This document shows positions 1 through 11,862 of a stretch of 64,000 nt of DNA, one piece after another. Made by a program: the position numbers and the translations under genes. The stretch spans positions 62,001-126,000 of the forward strand of contig CANPVZ010000006.1 of the NCBI GenBank assembly GCA_947581855.1. The letters are read 5' to 3'. Origin of the DNA: an uncultured Phocaeicola sp. Lineage in GTDB: Bacteria > Bacteroidota > Bacteroidia > Bacteroidales > Bacteroidaceae. Under the pieces are notes generated by a model. It saw only the letters and a program-made list of their open reading frames with translations, was not told the DNA's origin and searched no databases. Each line of letters begins with the position of its first letter. Position 1 is the stretch's first letter.

Positions 1-2252
1 GCGATAGCTTGGATATTGGCATCTCCTACCTTTTCCTGTAATAAGTTGCGTACGGTTTCAGGCTGAGTAGGCTGTTCGAACTGTACTACAAAATTGCGTC
101 CTCCGGTGAAATCAATACTCTGACTTACTCCACGGGTGAAAAATGAGATAATACAAACAATAATGATGATTCCGAATACAGTAAATGATTTTTTCGCCAT
201 TCCCATGAACCGGTAATTCGTATTAGTCATCAAGTTACGTGAAAGTTTCGTTGTGAAAGTAAGGTTCAGCCACTTGTTTTTGTTCATAAAATGTTCGTAA
301 ACGATACGGGTCAAGAATACAGCCGTAAAGAATGAACAAAGGATACCGATAATTAATGTGGTGGCGAAACCACGGATAGGACCGGTTCCGAAGTAGAACA
401 AGATAATACCTGTTATGATAGAAGTCAAGTTTGAGTCGAAGATGGCTGAGAATGCATTGGAGTAACCATCTGCCAAAGCCGCTTTCACACCTTTGCCTGC
501 TTTCAGTTCTTCTTTGGTACGTTCGTAGATCAACACGTTTGCATCCACTGCCATACCCAGCGATAATACCATACCGGCAATACCAGACATCGTCAATGCT
601 GCTTGGAAAGAAGTTAGGATACCTAATGTGAAGAAAAAGTTAATAATCAACGCGCAGTTGGCAACCATACCCGGAATCAGTCCGTAAATGCTGCACATGT
701 AGATCATTAGCAGTATCAATGCAACAATAAATGATATGATACCTTGATTAATGGATTCTTGTCCGAGTGACGGACCTACTATATCTTCCTGTACAATACG
801 TGCCGGAGCAGGCATTTTACCTGAACGTAATACGTTAGCCAAGTCCTTGGTATCTTCCAGTGTGAAGTTTCCGGTAATAACAGAATTGCCACCGGTAATT
901 TCCGTATTTACATTCGGTGCACTGTATACATAACCGTCCAATACAATTGCAATGGCCTTACCGATATTTTGTTTGGTCAGTTGTGCCCAACGGCGTGAAC
1001 CTTCCGTATTCATGCTCATGTTTACGCAGGGTTTGCCATATTGATCATAACCATCGGATGCAGAAGTGACAACGTCACCTTCCATCGGAGCGCGTCCGTT
1101 GCGTTCTGTCACTTTGATGGCATACAATTCGAATATTTGTCCGGTTTTATCAAGGTCGCTTCCTTTTACACCCCATTTAAGGCTAAGTTCTCTCGGCAAT
1201 ACGCTCTTAGCTTCCGGCATAGCCAGCAATCGGTTGATTTCAGCCGTATCCGTGTAGTGTGCGTAACCTACAATACATCCCATTCCACTATTGTTGAAAC
1301 TAAGAATAGAAGCCAACGGATGTTCCTTTTTCGCTTCCGCAAGTGCAGCGCTTTGGTCGGCTACAGTCTTTTCACCTTTTAGTGCGGCAGCCAGACTGTC
1401 GGCAGCGCTTACAGTATTTTTTTCGGCAACTACGGTTTCTTCAGTAGCTACAGCACTATTGATTGCGTTCGCAGTATCTTTCGGTTGAGCATCGGCTATA
1501 GCAGTGCGTAATTTTGCATCGGCATTAATCAAATAAGGAACAATTTCTTTTGCATCGAATGTTTCCCAAAATTCGAGGTTGGCAGAGCCTTGGAGCAATT
1601 TCCTTACACGTTCGGGTTCTTTGATACCCGGAAGTTCTACCATAATACGTCCCACGCTTCCTTCCAATGCTTGGATATTAGGCTGTACCACACCAAAACG
1701 GTCGATACGGGTACGTAATATATTATAAGAGTTGTCGATAGCGGCTTTTACTTCTTCGCGGAGCACTTTCTCCACTTCGGCATCTGTACTTTTGGTAGTT
1801 ACTTTGTCTTTTAATTGTTGAGTAGCGAATATTTCGGAAAGTTTTCCTTCCGGAGCCAGTTTATGATACTCATTTACAAATAGAGTGATGAAATCGCTCT
1901 GACTGGTGATTTGTTGTTTTGCTGCATTGGCAACAGCTTGGTTGAAAGCTTCGTCGGTTTTGTGGTCGGCCAACATTTTAATCACATCGGGAACAGAAAC
2001 TTCAAGAATGACGTTCATACCACCTTTCAAGTCCAGACCCAAACCAATTTCCATTTCACGACATTGTTTCAGCGTGTATACACCCAAATACACTTTCTCA
2101 TTCTGCATAGAATCCAAGTAGTGTGATTCTCCTTTCGGGTCTTGTGCGGCCAAATTCATATGGTGGCGCGTTACAAAAGAGAACGAAAGATAGAACACAC
2201 ACACAAGTGTGAGTAATACCGCAAAAACTTTTACGAATCCTTTGTTTTGCAT
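1..2252 (-). CDS. secDF: Protein translocase SecDF fusion (3' end cut by window)
   Basis: SecD-SecF fusion of the Sec translocon, an inner-membrane pump that uses the proton gradient to pull exported proteins across. It is absent from the ORF track because its stop lies outside the window; I read about 750 codons from the ATG at 2252. The N-terminal membrane segment (FAVLLTLVCVFYLSF) is followed by the SecD motif GLDLKGGMNV near residue 58, the P1 motif VELPGI, the SecD membrane block, and then the SecF half beginning NYRFMGMAKKSFTVF and reaching SIDFTGG. A low-complexity Ala/Asp/Glu-rich insertion sits in the P1 region. Bacteroidetes normally carry this fused form. Only the last part of SecF is missing. 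Confidence 0.95.
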   Translation of the reverse strand, partial: MQNKGFVKVFAVLLTLVCVFYLSFSFVTRHHMNLAAQDPKGESHYLDSMQNEKVYLGVYTLKQCREMEIGLGLDLKGGMNVILEVSVPDVIKMLADHKTDEAFNQAVANAAKQQITSQSDFITLFVNEYHKLAPEGKLSEIFATQQLKDKVTTKSTDAEVEKVLREEVKAAIDNSYNILRTRIDRFGVVQPNIQALEGSVGRIMVELPGIKEPERVRKLLQGSANLEFWETFDAKEIVPYLINADAKLRTAIADAQPKDTANAINSAVATEETVVAEKNTVSAADSLAAALKGEKTVADQSAALAEAKKEHPLASILSFNNSGMGCIVGYAHYTDTAEINRLLAMPEAKSVLPRELSLKWGVKGSDLDKTGQIFELYAIKVTERNGRAPMEGDVVTSASDGYDQYGKPCVNMSMNTEGSRRWAQLTKQNIGKAIAIVLDGYVYSAPNVNTEITGGNSVITGNFTLEDTKDLANVLRSGKMPAPARIVQEDIVGPSLGQESINQGIISFIVALILLMIYMCSIYGLIPGMVANCALIINFFFTLGILTSFQAALTMSGIAGMVLSLGMAVDANVLIYERTKEELKAGKGVKAALADGYSNAFSAIFDSNLTSIITGIILFYFGTGPIRGFATTLIIGILCSFFTAVFLTRIVYEHFMNKNKWLNLTFTTKLSRNLMTNTNYRFMGMAKKSFTVFGIIIIVCIISFFTRGVSQSIDFTGGRNFVVQFEQPTQPETVRNLLQEKVGDANIQAI

Positions 2253-2306
2253 TTTACTTTGATATTTATTTTACTTACTTTGTTAATAAACTGAGTTACA
2301 AGGCTG

Positions 2307-2314
2307 CAAATATA
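2307..2314 (-). promoter_or_regulatory. -7 box for secDF
   Basis: TATATTTG read on the minus strand, 55 nt upstream of the secDF ATG, matches the Bacteroides -7 consensus TAnnTTTG. I see no good -33 TTTG at the normal distance. Confidence 0.4.
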
Positions 2315-2391
2315 ATTCTTTTTTTCACATTTATACAGCTCCGACGGCAATAATTTAAGCGGAGGGAGTAAAATTGGGCAGTGGGGAGAAT

Positions 2392-3483
2392 CTATTTTAA
2401 TGATTTTTTTGAGATATAGCACCAAATAGGGTAATGGTCTGAATGTTTGGTGGATTTATCTACGATACATTGGTAACTTTGAAGATCTGGGCTAATAAGG
2501 ATATGGTCTATCCGGAAAAAGAATCCGTTTTTATTATACGAAACACCAAATCCACGTCCCGACTGTGTAAATGCGTCATTGAGTCCTTTCGATATAATGC
2601 GATGAGCATAAGAGAAAGGCGACGTATTGAAGTCGCCGCATACAATAATCGAGGGAGTAATTCTATTCCGAATAATTTGTGCGATGGTGTCTGCCTGGGC
2701 TGCCCGGATCGGTACGGCATCCACCAATTTGCTCAATAATTTTTTAGAACCTTCTTTCACCTTATCGGCTTCCGGATCTTTAATCATTTCCATGTAGATC
2801 GTTCGGTCGTCTAAAGTGAGTTTGTTCGACTCCAAGTGATTGTTTATAACCGTCACTGTATCATTCTTTATTTTTATCTTGTATACGATACTTCCGTTGG
2901 CTTTGCTTGAGTAAGGTACGGGAGTCGCTGATAAGATGGGAAAACGTGAATAACATCCCAAACCGTTAAGACCGTTTGCAATTTTATAAAAATGTCTGTA
3001 CGGATAGGCAGATAAGGCATTGTCTATTTCTTTCCTTTTTAAATTTGCTCCGGTAATATATTCTTGAAGACAAATGATGTCGGCGTTACTATTTTGAAGA
3101 TACGTTAATATTTCATTCGGATTCTCTTTCGTATGGGGCTTGTCCATATTAAAAGCCATTACGTTATAAGAAAGAAACTTAATGCTTTCTTCGGGCGCCT
3201 CCTTTTGGAAAAAATTCAAAGGGCAACATGTCCAAATAGCTTGTATGCAGCAAAGCATGGCAGCGAGTGAGATTAAGGTATATCTGCGATAGATGATAAG
3301 CCAAAAAAGCAGGAACAATAAGTTGATTGCCAGCATAATAGGAAAAGCTAATCCACAGCATGAAAGCAACGGATATCTTATCGGATCGATGTACGGACTA
3401 TAAGCACAAAACAGCATGATGAGAGCGCATAGAACATTAATTCCAAATAGCAACCATCCTAAAACTTTGCCTATGTATTTCAT
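2392..3483 (-). CDS. Endonuclease/exonuclease/phosphatase family membrane protein
   Basis: EEP-fold phosphohydrolase with three N-terminal membrane segments (about residues 5-95) and a C-terminal metal-dependent domain. Visible catalytic motifs are LSYNV, ICLQEY (metal Glu), NNHLES, CGDFNTSP and the terminal HSDHYPI. Substrate (phosphodiester or phospholipid head group) cannot be told. I chose the ATG at 3483, 25 nt after the upstream rhomboid stop, because MKYIGKVLGWLLFGIN starts directly with a membrane segment; ATGs at 3525 and 3546 would overlap the rhomboid gene and are possible. It is the last gene of a three-gene unit with two rhomboids, an arrangement that suggests a shared membrane role but gives no function. 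Confidence 0.85.
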   Translation of the reverse strand: MKYIGKVLGWLLFGINVLCALIMLFCAYSPYIDPIRYPLLSCCGLAFPIMLAINLLFLLFWLIIYRRYTLISLAAMLCCIQAIWTCCPLNFFQKEAPEESIKFLSYNVMAFNMDKPHTKENPNEILTYLQNSNADIICLQEYITGANLKRKEIDNALSAYPYRHFYKIANGLNGLGCYSRFPILSATPVPYSSKANGSIVYKIKIKNDTVTVINNHLESNKLTLDDRTIYMEMIKDPEADKVKEGSKKLLSKLVDAVPIRAAQADTIAQIIRNRITPSIIVCGDFNTSPFSYAHRIISKGLNDAFTQSGRGFGVSYNKNGFFFRIDHILISPDLQSYQCIVDKSTKHSDHYPIWCYISKKSLK

Positions 3484-3508
3484 ACAGTTTGCTTTTTTTG
3501 TGCCTTTT

Positions 3509-4408
3509 TTATTTCTTGCTTGCATCGAACAAACTTTTCTTTTCATCGGTGGTTAAGCTGCCATAACCCGATTTTTTTAACTTGTCCAATATGCGGTCTA
3601 TTTCTTCCGATTGAGCTTTTTTACGTGCATTATAATCATAGTCTTTTTCACGGGAATTGTAATGGACTTTCATTTTAGGTCTCTTTTGCGGACGTTTGGA
3701 GATCCACGAGAACAAATTCACAATTTTATCGATAAGAAAATTAATCCATTTCGTTACATCATGTCCTCTTCGCATGCTGAGAGCAAACCATAGTCCCCCT
3801 AAAGCTCCGCCTAAATGGGCGATGTGTCCGCCAGCATTACCGGAAGTCATCATTAGCAAGTCGATTCCTACCATGATGAGTGCGATGTATTTTAAGCGTA
3901 CATTTCCAAAAAACAGTAGTCTTACTCTGAAGTCGGGTTCTTTAACAGCCGTAGCGACGGTAATAGCAAGTACGGAAGCCGAAGCGCCTAACAAATACGA
4001 CGTGTATACAGCCTGATTGAAATAAGGGAAAATATTATAGAAAAGCATATAAAGGGCTCCTCCGCACAGTCCGCCGAAGAAATAGAGTCCGCAAAACGAC
4101 CGTTCGGAATAAAAGTATAGGAACAATTGTCCGAACCAATAAAGCCACAACATATTAAACAGCAGATGAAAAATATCTGCATGCATAAACATATAGGTAA
4201 GGATACTCCACGGCTGGTAAAAGAATATTTCCATCCAAGCCGGCAACTCAAATAGGCGAAGAATGCCGGCACCGCTTTGGTTGAACAGCATCAATAATGT
4301 GTTCAATAAGAATGCGAGAATAAACACTCCCACATTTATATAAATAAACCGCATAGGCATCCGTCCCTGTTGGTATGCCTGCTTTATATTAGTAAAAAAA
4401 CTGCCCAT
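3509..4408 (-). CDS. Rhomboid family intramembrane serine protease (second copy)
   Basis: Six-helix rhomboid domain of 299 residues with a hydrophilic, basic C-terminal tail of about 75 residues. The HADIFHLLFNMLWLYWFGQ stretch is the conserved helix-2 His/Asn region; the nucleophile motif reads GASAS in place of the usual GxSG, with the Ser kept, and the catalytic His is in HIAHLGGALGG. Rhomboids cleave transmembrane substrates in the inner membrane. The gene overlaps the end of the preceding rhomboid by 20 nt, so the two are probably translated together. The Gly-to-Ala change next to the nucleophile may lower or alter activity. Confidence 0.88.
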   Translation of the reverse strand: MGSFFTNIKQAYQQGRMPMRFIYINVGVFILAFLLNTLLMLFNQSGAGILRLFELPAWMEIFFYQPWSILTYMFMHADIFHLLFNMLWLYWFGQLFLYFYSERSFCGLYFFGGLCGGALYMLFYNIFPYFNQAVYTSYLLGASASVLAITVATAVKEPDFRVRLLFFGNVRLKYIALIMVGIDLLMMTSGNAGGHIAHLGGALGGLWFALSMRRGHDVTKWINFLIDKIVNLFSWISKRPQKRPKMKVHYNSREKDYDYNARKKAQSEEIDRILDKLKKSGYGSLTTDEKKSLFDASKK

Positions 4409-5063
4409 TTTTATTTTTTTTCTTCCAATACATAATTAATATGAAGCCGAACAGCATACCTCCCAAATGAGCGAAGTGAGCTATTCCGTCTCCCCGTTGC
4501 GACATTCCGAAGATTAGTTCCAGAACGGCATATCCCATTACGAAATACTTTGCTTTCATGGGTAGCAGGAAGTATAAATAGATAGGTTGGTTCGGAAATA
4601 TCATACCGAATGCCAATAAAATAGCGTATATGGCACCGGAGGCTCCTACGGTTGTCATCATGTTGAGATAATCACTCATCGGAATCACATAGTTCCCTCC
4701 CATATTCACACTGTCATATCCGGATAATACAGTTGCGTATTGAATATATTGTACTAATTCTTGAATTAATCCTGCGCCTACTCCACATACGATATAGTAA
4801 AAGAGAAATCGCCGGGGTCCCCAGACTTGTTCTAGTACCCGCCCGAACATCCACACGGCAAACATATTGAAGAATAGATGTTCGAACCCTCCGTGCATAA
4901 ACATGTAAGTAAACAACTGGTAGAGTTTGAAATCAGGGGCCATAAAAAAGTGAAGGCCAAACCATTGCGTCAGGTTTATCCCATATTTAGGCGCTACTAT
5001 GCTGCCCAGGAATGTTAAGACATTTATAATGATAATATTTTTTGTAACAGGAGGCATGTTCAT
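4389..5063 (-). CDS. Rhomboid family intramembrane serine protease (first copy)
   Basis: Compact 224-residue rhomboid protease. It shows the canonical nucleophile motif GASGAIYA, the helix-2 signature HGGFEHLFFNMFAVWMFG, and the catalytic His in HFAHLGGML, so it should be active. It is first in a minus-strand unit with a second rhomboid (20 nt overlap) and an EEP-family protein, divergent from the HU gene. Substrates are unknown. No extra soluble domain is present. Confidence 0.92.
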   Translation of the reverse strand: MNMPPVTKNIIIINVLTFLGSIVAPKYGINLTQWFGLHFFMAPDFKLYQLFTYMFMHGGFEHLFFNMFAVWMFGRVLEQVWGPRRFLFYYIVCGVGAGLIQELVQYIQYATVLSGYDSVNMGGNYVIPMSDYLNMMTTVGASGAIYAILLAFGMIFPNQPIYLYFLLPMKAKYFVMGYAVLELIFGMSQRGDGIAHFAHLGGMLFGFILIMYWKKKNKNGQFFY

Positions 5064-5173
5064 ATTCAGTATATTTAGCGTGGCAAAAATAATAATTTAT
5101 TCTGTTCTAAAGCATAAAAAAGGTAACTCTTACATTTTTTTTCATCATTTTGGCGCATTTTTTTCATAGATTG

Positions 5174-5204
5174 TTTGATTATTAAAGCACAATCTCTATA
5201 TTTG
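5174..5204 (+). promoter_or_regulatory. Promoter of the HU gene
   Basis: TTTG at 5174-5177, exactly 19 nt, then TATATTTG at 5197-5204. This is a textbook Bacteroides housekeeping-sigma promoter and leaves a leader of about 55 nt before the ATG. Confidence 0.85.
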
Positions 5205-5264
5205 TGAATTATTTCAAATTAAATCTTTTGTGTTACAATTAATTTTTAATTAAACCATTACGTT

Positions 5265-5537
5265 ATGAATAAGGCAGATCTTATTAATGTTATTGCGTCG
5301 GAATCAGGATTGAGCAAAGCTGATTCTAAAAAAGCATTGGATGCTTTTGTTACTGCAGTTTCAAATGCTCTTAAACAAGGTGACAAAGTTGCTCTTGTTG
5401 GTTTTGGAACATTCTCTGTTGCTGAAAGAGGTGAAAGAACAGGTATTAATCCTTCTACAAAAGCTACAATTACTATTCCGGCTAAAAAAGTGGCAAAATT
5501 CAAAGCAGGAGCTGAATTGGCAGACGCTATTAAATAA
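5265..5537 (+). CDS. hup: HU family DNA-binding protein
   Basis: A 90-residue histone-like protein that bends and compacts DNA as a dimer. The sequence has the normal HU plan: N-terminal helices (MNKADLINVIASESGLSK), the VGFGTFSV turn, and the beta-arm with the DNA-intercalating proline region (GINPSTKATITIPAKK). Length is exactly that of the family. It has its own strong promoter and terminator and stands alone between divergent rhomboids and argS. Confidence 0.97.
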   Translation: MNKADLINVIASESGLSKADSKKALDAFVTAVSNALKQGDKVALVGFGTFSVAERGERTGINPSTKATITIPAKKVAKFKAGAELADAIK

Positions 5538-5559
5538 GTTGCTTTTTAGAAAAGAATCT

Positions 5560-5596
5560 AAAAAAGAGAGATACTCACGGAGTGTCTCTCTTTTTT
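5560..5596 (+). terminator. Rho-independent terminator after HU
   Basis: A 17-bp A/T- and GA-rich stem (one wobble pair) around the loop ACG, ending in TTTTTT, 23 nt after the HU stop. Confidence 0.88.
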
Positions 5597-5644
5597 CTTT
5601 GTTCATTTTATAGTTACAGTCTCTCCGTATATCCGGATTTTTGT

Positions 5645-5652
5645 CTAACTTT
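5645..5652 (+). promoter_or_regulatory. -7 box for argS
   Basis: TAACTTTG followed by C matches TAnnTTTG. It lies 30 nt before the ATG at 5683, so the TTG start used by the ORF track (5641) would be upstream of the transcript. Confidence 0.6.
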
Positions 5653-5682
5653 GCACCCCGTAACAAAGTAGAATTCAGCCTT

Positions 5683-7500
5683 ATGAAGATTGAAACGAAG
5701 ATAACCACCTCTGTAATGGAAGGAATAAAAGTGTTGTATGGTCAGGAAGTACCTGCTGCACAAGTACAATTGCAAAAAACAAAGAAGGAATTTGAAGGAC
5801 ACCTTACATTGGTGGTTTTCCCTTTCCTTAGACTTTCTCGAAAATCGCCCGAACAAACGGCACAGGAAATTGGAGCTTATTTGCAGCAGAATGAACCGGC
5901 AGTTGCCTCTTTCAATGTTATCAAAGGTTTTCTTAATCTTACTATTTCTTCCGCTTGTTGGATAGATTTGTTGAACGAAATTCATGCCGATGCTCAATAC
6001 GGTTTGACAAAAGCTACCGAAACATCGCCCTTGGTGATGATCGAATATTCTTCTCCCAATACGAACAAACCTCTTCATTTGGGGCATGTACGCAATAATT
6101 TACTAGGAAATGCGTTGGCCAATATTGTTGCCGCAAATGGTAATAAGGTAGTGAAAACCAATATTGTGAACGATCGTGGCATCCATATTTGTAAGTCTAT
6201 GCTGGCATGGCTAAAATATGGTAAGGGAGAAACTCCCGAATCGTCAGGCAAAAAAGGCGATCACTTAATTGGCGACTATTATGTGGCATTCGATAAACAT
6301 TATAAAGAAGAAGTGAAGCAACTGACGGAACAATATATGGCTGGAGGTATGAGCGAAGAAGAAGCGAAAACAAAAGCCGAAAAAGATTCTCCGCTTATGA
6401 ATGAAGCGCGTGAAATGTTGGTAAAATGGGAGGCAAACGATCCCGAAGTCCGTTCGTTGTGGAAAAAGATGAATGACTGGGTGTATGCCGGTTTTGATGA
6501 AACATACAAAAAAATGGGCGTTAGCTTCGATAAGATTTATTATGAATCGGAAACCTATCTCGAAGGAAAAGAAAAAGTGATGGAAGGATTGGAGAAAGGT
6601 TTCTTCTACCGCAAAGAGGACGGTTCGGTGTGGGCTGATTTGACCCAAGAGGGGCTCGACCACAAATTGTTGCTTCGTTCGGACGGTACTTCTGTTTACA
6701 TGACGCAGGATATCGGTACCGCTAAATTACGTTTCCAGGATTTTCCTATTAATAAAATGATTTACGTGGTAGGAAACGAGCAGAACTACCATTTTCAAGT
6801 GCTTTCCATTTTGCTCGATAAGTTAGGCTTCGAATGGGGAAAGAGTCTCGTACATTTCTCTTATGGAATGGTGGAACTGCCGGAGGGAAAGATGAAAAGC
6901 CGTGAAGGAACCGTGGTGGATGCCGATGATTTGATTGAAGAGATGATTCAAACAGCTAAAGAAACTTCCCAAGAGTTAGGAAAGTTAGACAACATAAATA
7001 AGGAAGAGGCTGAGAACATTGCCCGTATTGTAGGGTTAGGTGCATTGAAGTATTTTATTTTGAAAGTGGATGCTCGCAAAAATATGACTTTCAATCCGAA
7101 AGAATCCATCGACTTTAATGGCAATACCGGTCCGTTTATCCAATACACTTATGCCCGCATCCGGTCGGTATTGCGCAAAGCAGCAGAAGCCGGCATTAGT
7201 ATTCCGGCCGCTCTTCCGGAGAATCTCGAACTGACGGAAAAAGAGGAAGGTTTGATTCAAATGCTTTCCGACTTCAAGGCTGTTGTGAAACAGGCAGGAG
7301 AGGATTACAGTCCGTCCGTAATTGCCAACTATTGTTATGATTTGGTGAAGGAATACAACCAGTTCTATCACGATTACAGCATTCTTCGCGAAGAAAACGC
7401 TGATTTAAAAGTGTTCCGTCTGGCTTTATCGGAGAATGTAGGCAAGATTGTTCGTTTGGGCATGGCGCTCTTGGGAATCGAGGTTCCCGAAAGAATGTAA
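5683..7500 (+). CDS. argS: Arginyl-tRNA synthetase
   Basis: Class I aminoacyl-tRNA synthetase of 605 residues that charges tRNA-Arg. The N-terminal additional domain is followed by the HIGH-type motif in NKPLHLGHVRNN (about residue 130), the KMSKS-type loop as GKMKSREGTVV, and the C-terminal anticodon-binding domain (GPFIQYTYARIRSVLRK onwards). I moved the start from the track's TTG to ATG 5683 because a -7 promoter box occupies the TTG region and MKIETKI is the natural N-terminus. It is monocistronic. Confidence 0.96.
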   Translation: MKIETKITTSVMEGIKVLYGQEVPAAQVQLQKTKKEFEGHLTLVVFPFLRLSRKSPEQTAQEIGAYLQQNEPAVASFNVIKGFLNLTISSACWIDLLNEIHADAQYGLTKATETSPLVMIEYSSPNTNKPLHLGHVRNNLLGNALANIVAANGNKVVKTNIVNDRGIHICKSMLAWLKYGKGETPESSGKKGDHLIGDYYVAFDKHYKEEVKQLTEQYMAGGMSEEEAKTKAEKDSPLMNEAREMLVKWEANDPEVRSLWKKMNDWVYAGFDETYKKMGVSFDKIYYESETYLEGKEKVMEGLEKGFFYRKEDGSVWADLTQEGLDHKLLLRSDGTSVYMTQDIGTAKLRFQDFPINKMIYVVGNEQNYHFQVLSILLDKLGFEWGKSLVHFSYGMVELPEGKMKSREGTVVDADDLIEEMIQTAKETSQELGKLDNINKEEAENIARIVGLGALKYFILKVDARKNMTFNPKESIDFNGNTGPFIQYTYARIRSVLRKAAEAGISIPAALPENLELTEKEEGLIQMLSDFKAVVKQAGEDYSPSVIANYCYDLVKEYNQFYHDYSILREENADLKVFRLALSENVGKIVRLGMALLGIEVPERM

Positions 7501-8125
7501 TATTTTTGCATTTTGCCTGTTTTATCGGAATTGTGGATAGTTAAATTTTTACTTTATCAGAAGTAAGAGGAGGCGAAACCGATAGCATTTCGGTGTTTTC
7601 TGACAAAAGAGGGCGCTGGCTTTCACTTTCTGGATCTTAGCCATGTGTAGGTTGAGTTTAAATAAGCAGAAGTTTTAAAAGATACATAGTAACGCGGACT
7701 TTTCAGATTAAATGTATATATCTGTGAAAGTCCGCGTTCATAATATGTATATGAATGACTCTTTTTCAGTTTGCTGGAAAAGAATATAAGACAGTACATA
7801 CCTCCTTTGTTACCAATGATATCGTTTTAGTTTCCAATGTCTGGAACTAAAGTTTCGCCCTTATGAAACTAAAGTTTCAGGAGGTTGAAACTTTTAAAAC
7901 GGTTTGTCTGCGTTGTTATAGTATGCCCTTTAACGATAAAAGTTAACGTTTTCTGTTTTTATTTATAAATAGAGAGCCTCCGTTTAACCTTGTCAATGCT
8001 ATAGGTTGACTATATGCAATTTCCTGAAAGATTCTTGTTTTAACGAAATCTGTAGAAGAACCATGAATTGCCGGTTCATTTAGTTCTGCAATGCTTTCTT
8101 CTTTTATAAATTCAGATTTATAGCT
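7501..8125. other. Intergenic region argS-lacZ with short palindromes
   Basis: No convincing gene. Besides the 7691-7738 hairpin it holds two copies of a short palindrome, GGAACTAAAGTTTC (7843-7856) and GAAACTAAAGTTTC (7865-7878), followed by a third half-site GTTGAAACTTTTAAAAC. An upstream half-site TTTTAGTTTCCA can pair with the first copy. Confidence 0.5.
7691..7738. terminator. Strong hairpin downstream of argS
   Basis: A perfect 12-bp stem, AACGCGGACTTT with AAAGTCCGCGTT, around an AT-rich loop of 24 nt that can extend the pairing. It lies 190 nt after argS and has no T-run, so it may be a processing signal or small RNA and not a simple terminator. Confidence 0.5.
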
Positions 8126-8133
8126 TATATTTG
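8126..8133 (+). promoter_or_regulatory. -7 box for the beta-galactosidase gene
   Basis: TATATTTG, 44 nt before the ATG; TTTA stands 19 nt upstream at 8103-8106 as an imperfect -33 element. Confidence 0.55.
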
Positions 8134-8170
8134 CGAAATCTCTGTCGGAGAACAAATAACCTTAAAATAA

Positions 8171-11314
<3,144 letters not shown>

Positions 11315-11476
11315 GATGCCGGACAGTGTTTGACATATAAAGGCTTCTTTTTGTTGTAATCTGGGGGGTAACCGTATATGTGATAACGCCTTGCCTGAGT
11401 TTGTTACTATGCAAAGTTTCCTCTTTACAAATCTGTTTTTTATTTCAGAGGGGAACTTCATCAAAGTTTGGTATAT

Positions 11477-11548
11477 AAAATCCTCCTGCTACGGCCGTCT
11501 TCTTCTTCATTGAAAGAGAAGGAAGCGACAGTAGCAGGAGGATTTTTT
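11477..11548 (+). terminator. Terminator after the beta-galactosidase gene
   Basis: A 16-bp perfect stem (AAAATCCTCCTGCTAC with its complement) with a 38-nt loop, ending in TTTTTT. Array element A begins 32 nt further on. Confidence 0.85.
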
Positions 11549-11580
11549 ATGGGATGGAAATATATTTACACTATATTATT

Positions 11581-11711
11581 GTGCACAAACGCAAGTGTCA
11601 TTTGTGCATAAATCGACTTCTCGTTTGTGCACAAATGAGGTTAGGATTTGTGCACATTCGACCTTTGCGTTTGTGCACAAATCTGAAAGCCCCTTCAGTA
11701 AAGGGTTTCAG
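11581..11711 (+). repeat. 23-bp palindrome array, element A (131 bp)
   Basis: Five GTGCAC cores (the second is GTGCAT) start at 11581, 11604, 11627, 11650 and 11673, exactly 23 bp apart. Each is the centre of a TTTGTGCACAAA palindrome. The first core is followed by AAACGCAA and the last preceded by TTGCGTTT, so the array is bounded by an inverted repeat. A hairpin, CTGAAAG...TTTCAG (11683-11711), starts 5 nt after the last core. Elements B and C have the same length and plan. Confidence 0.95.
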
Positions 11712-11862
11712 AGGCATATTTCCTCCTGTTGGACAAAAAACACTGTTTGAAAAAATTCAACAAAGAACTGTTTCTTCTCTCCATAAAGCCTCTGTTTTTG
11801 TTCTCTTTTCATCATGGAAACAACCCATCGGTACGAATAGCCGACCCATACTGATCTCTATT

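Noticed and set aside
2231-2425. 64-codon minus-strand ORF between secDF and the EEP gene
   Set aside because: It overlaps the secDF start region and promoter and has no coding character.
5641-5682. TTG start extension of argS
   Set aside because: The extension covers a -7 promoter box, and a normal ATG follows 42 nt later.
7943-8155. 70-codon minus-strand ORF upstream of lacZ
   Set aside because: It overlaps the lacZ promoter on the opposite strand and resembles no family I know.
11581-11711. GTGCAC arrays as CRISPR
   Set aside because: Units are 12-bp palindromes with 11-nt spacers, no cas genes are near, and three copies share length and boundary sequences.
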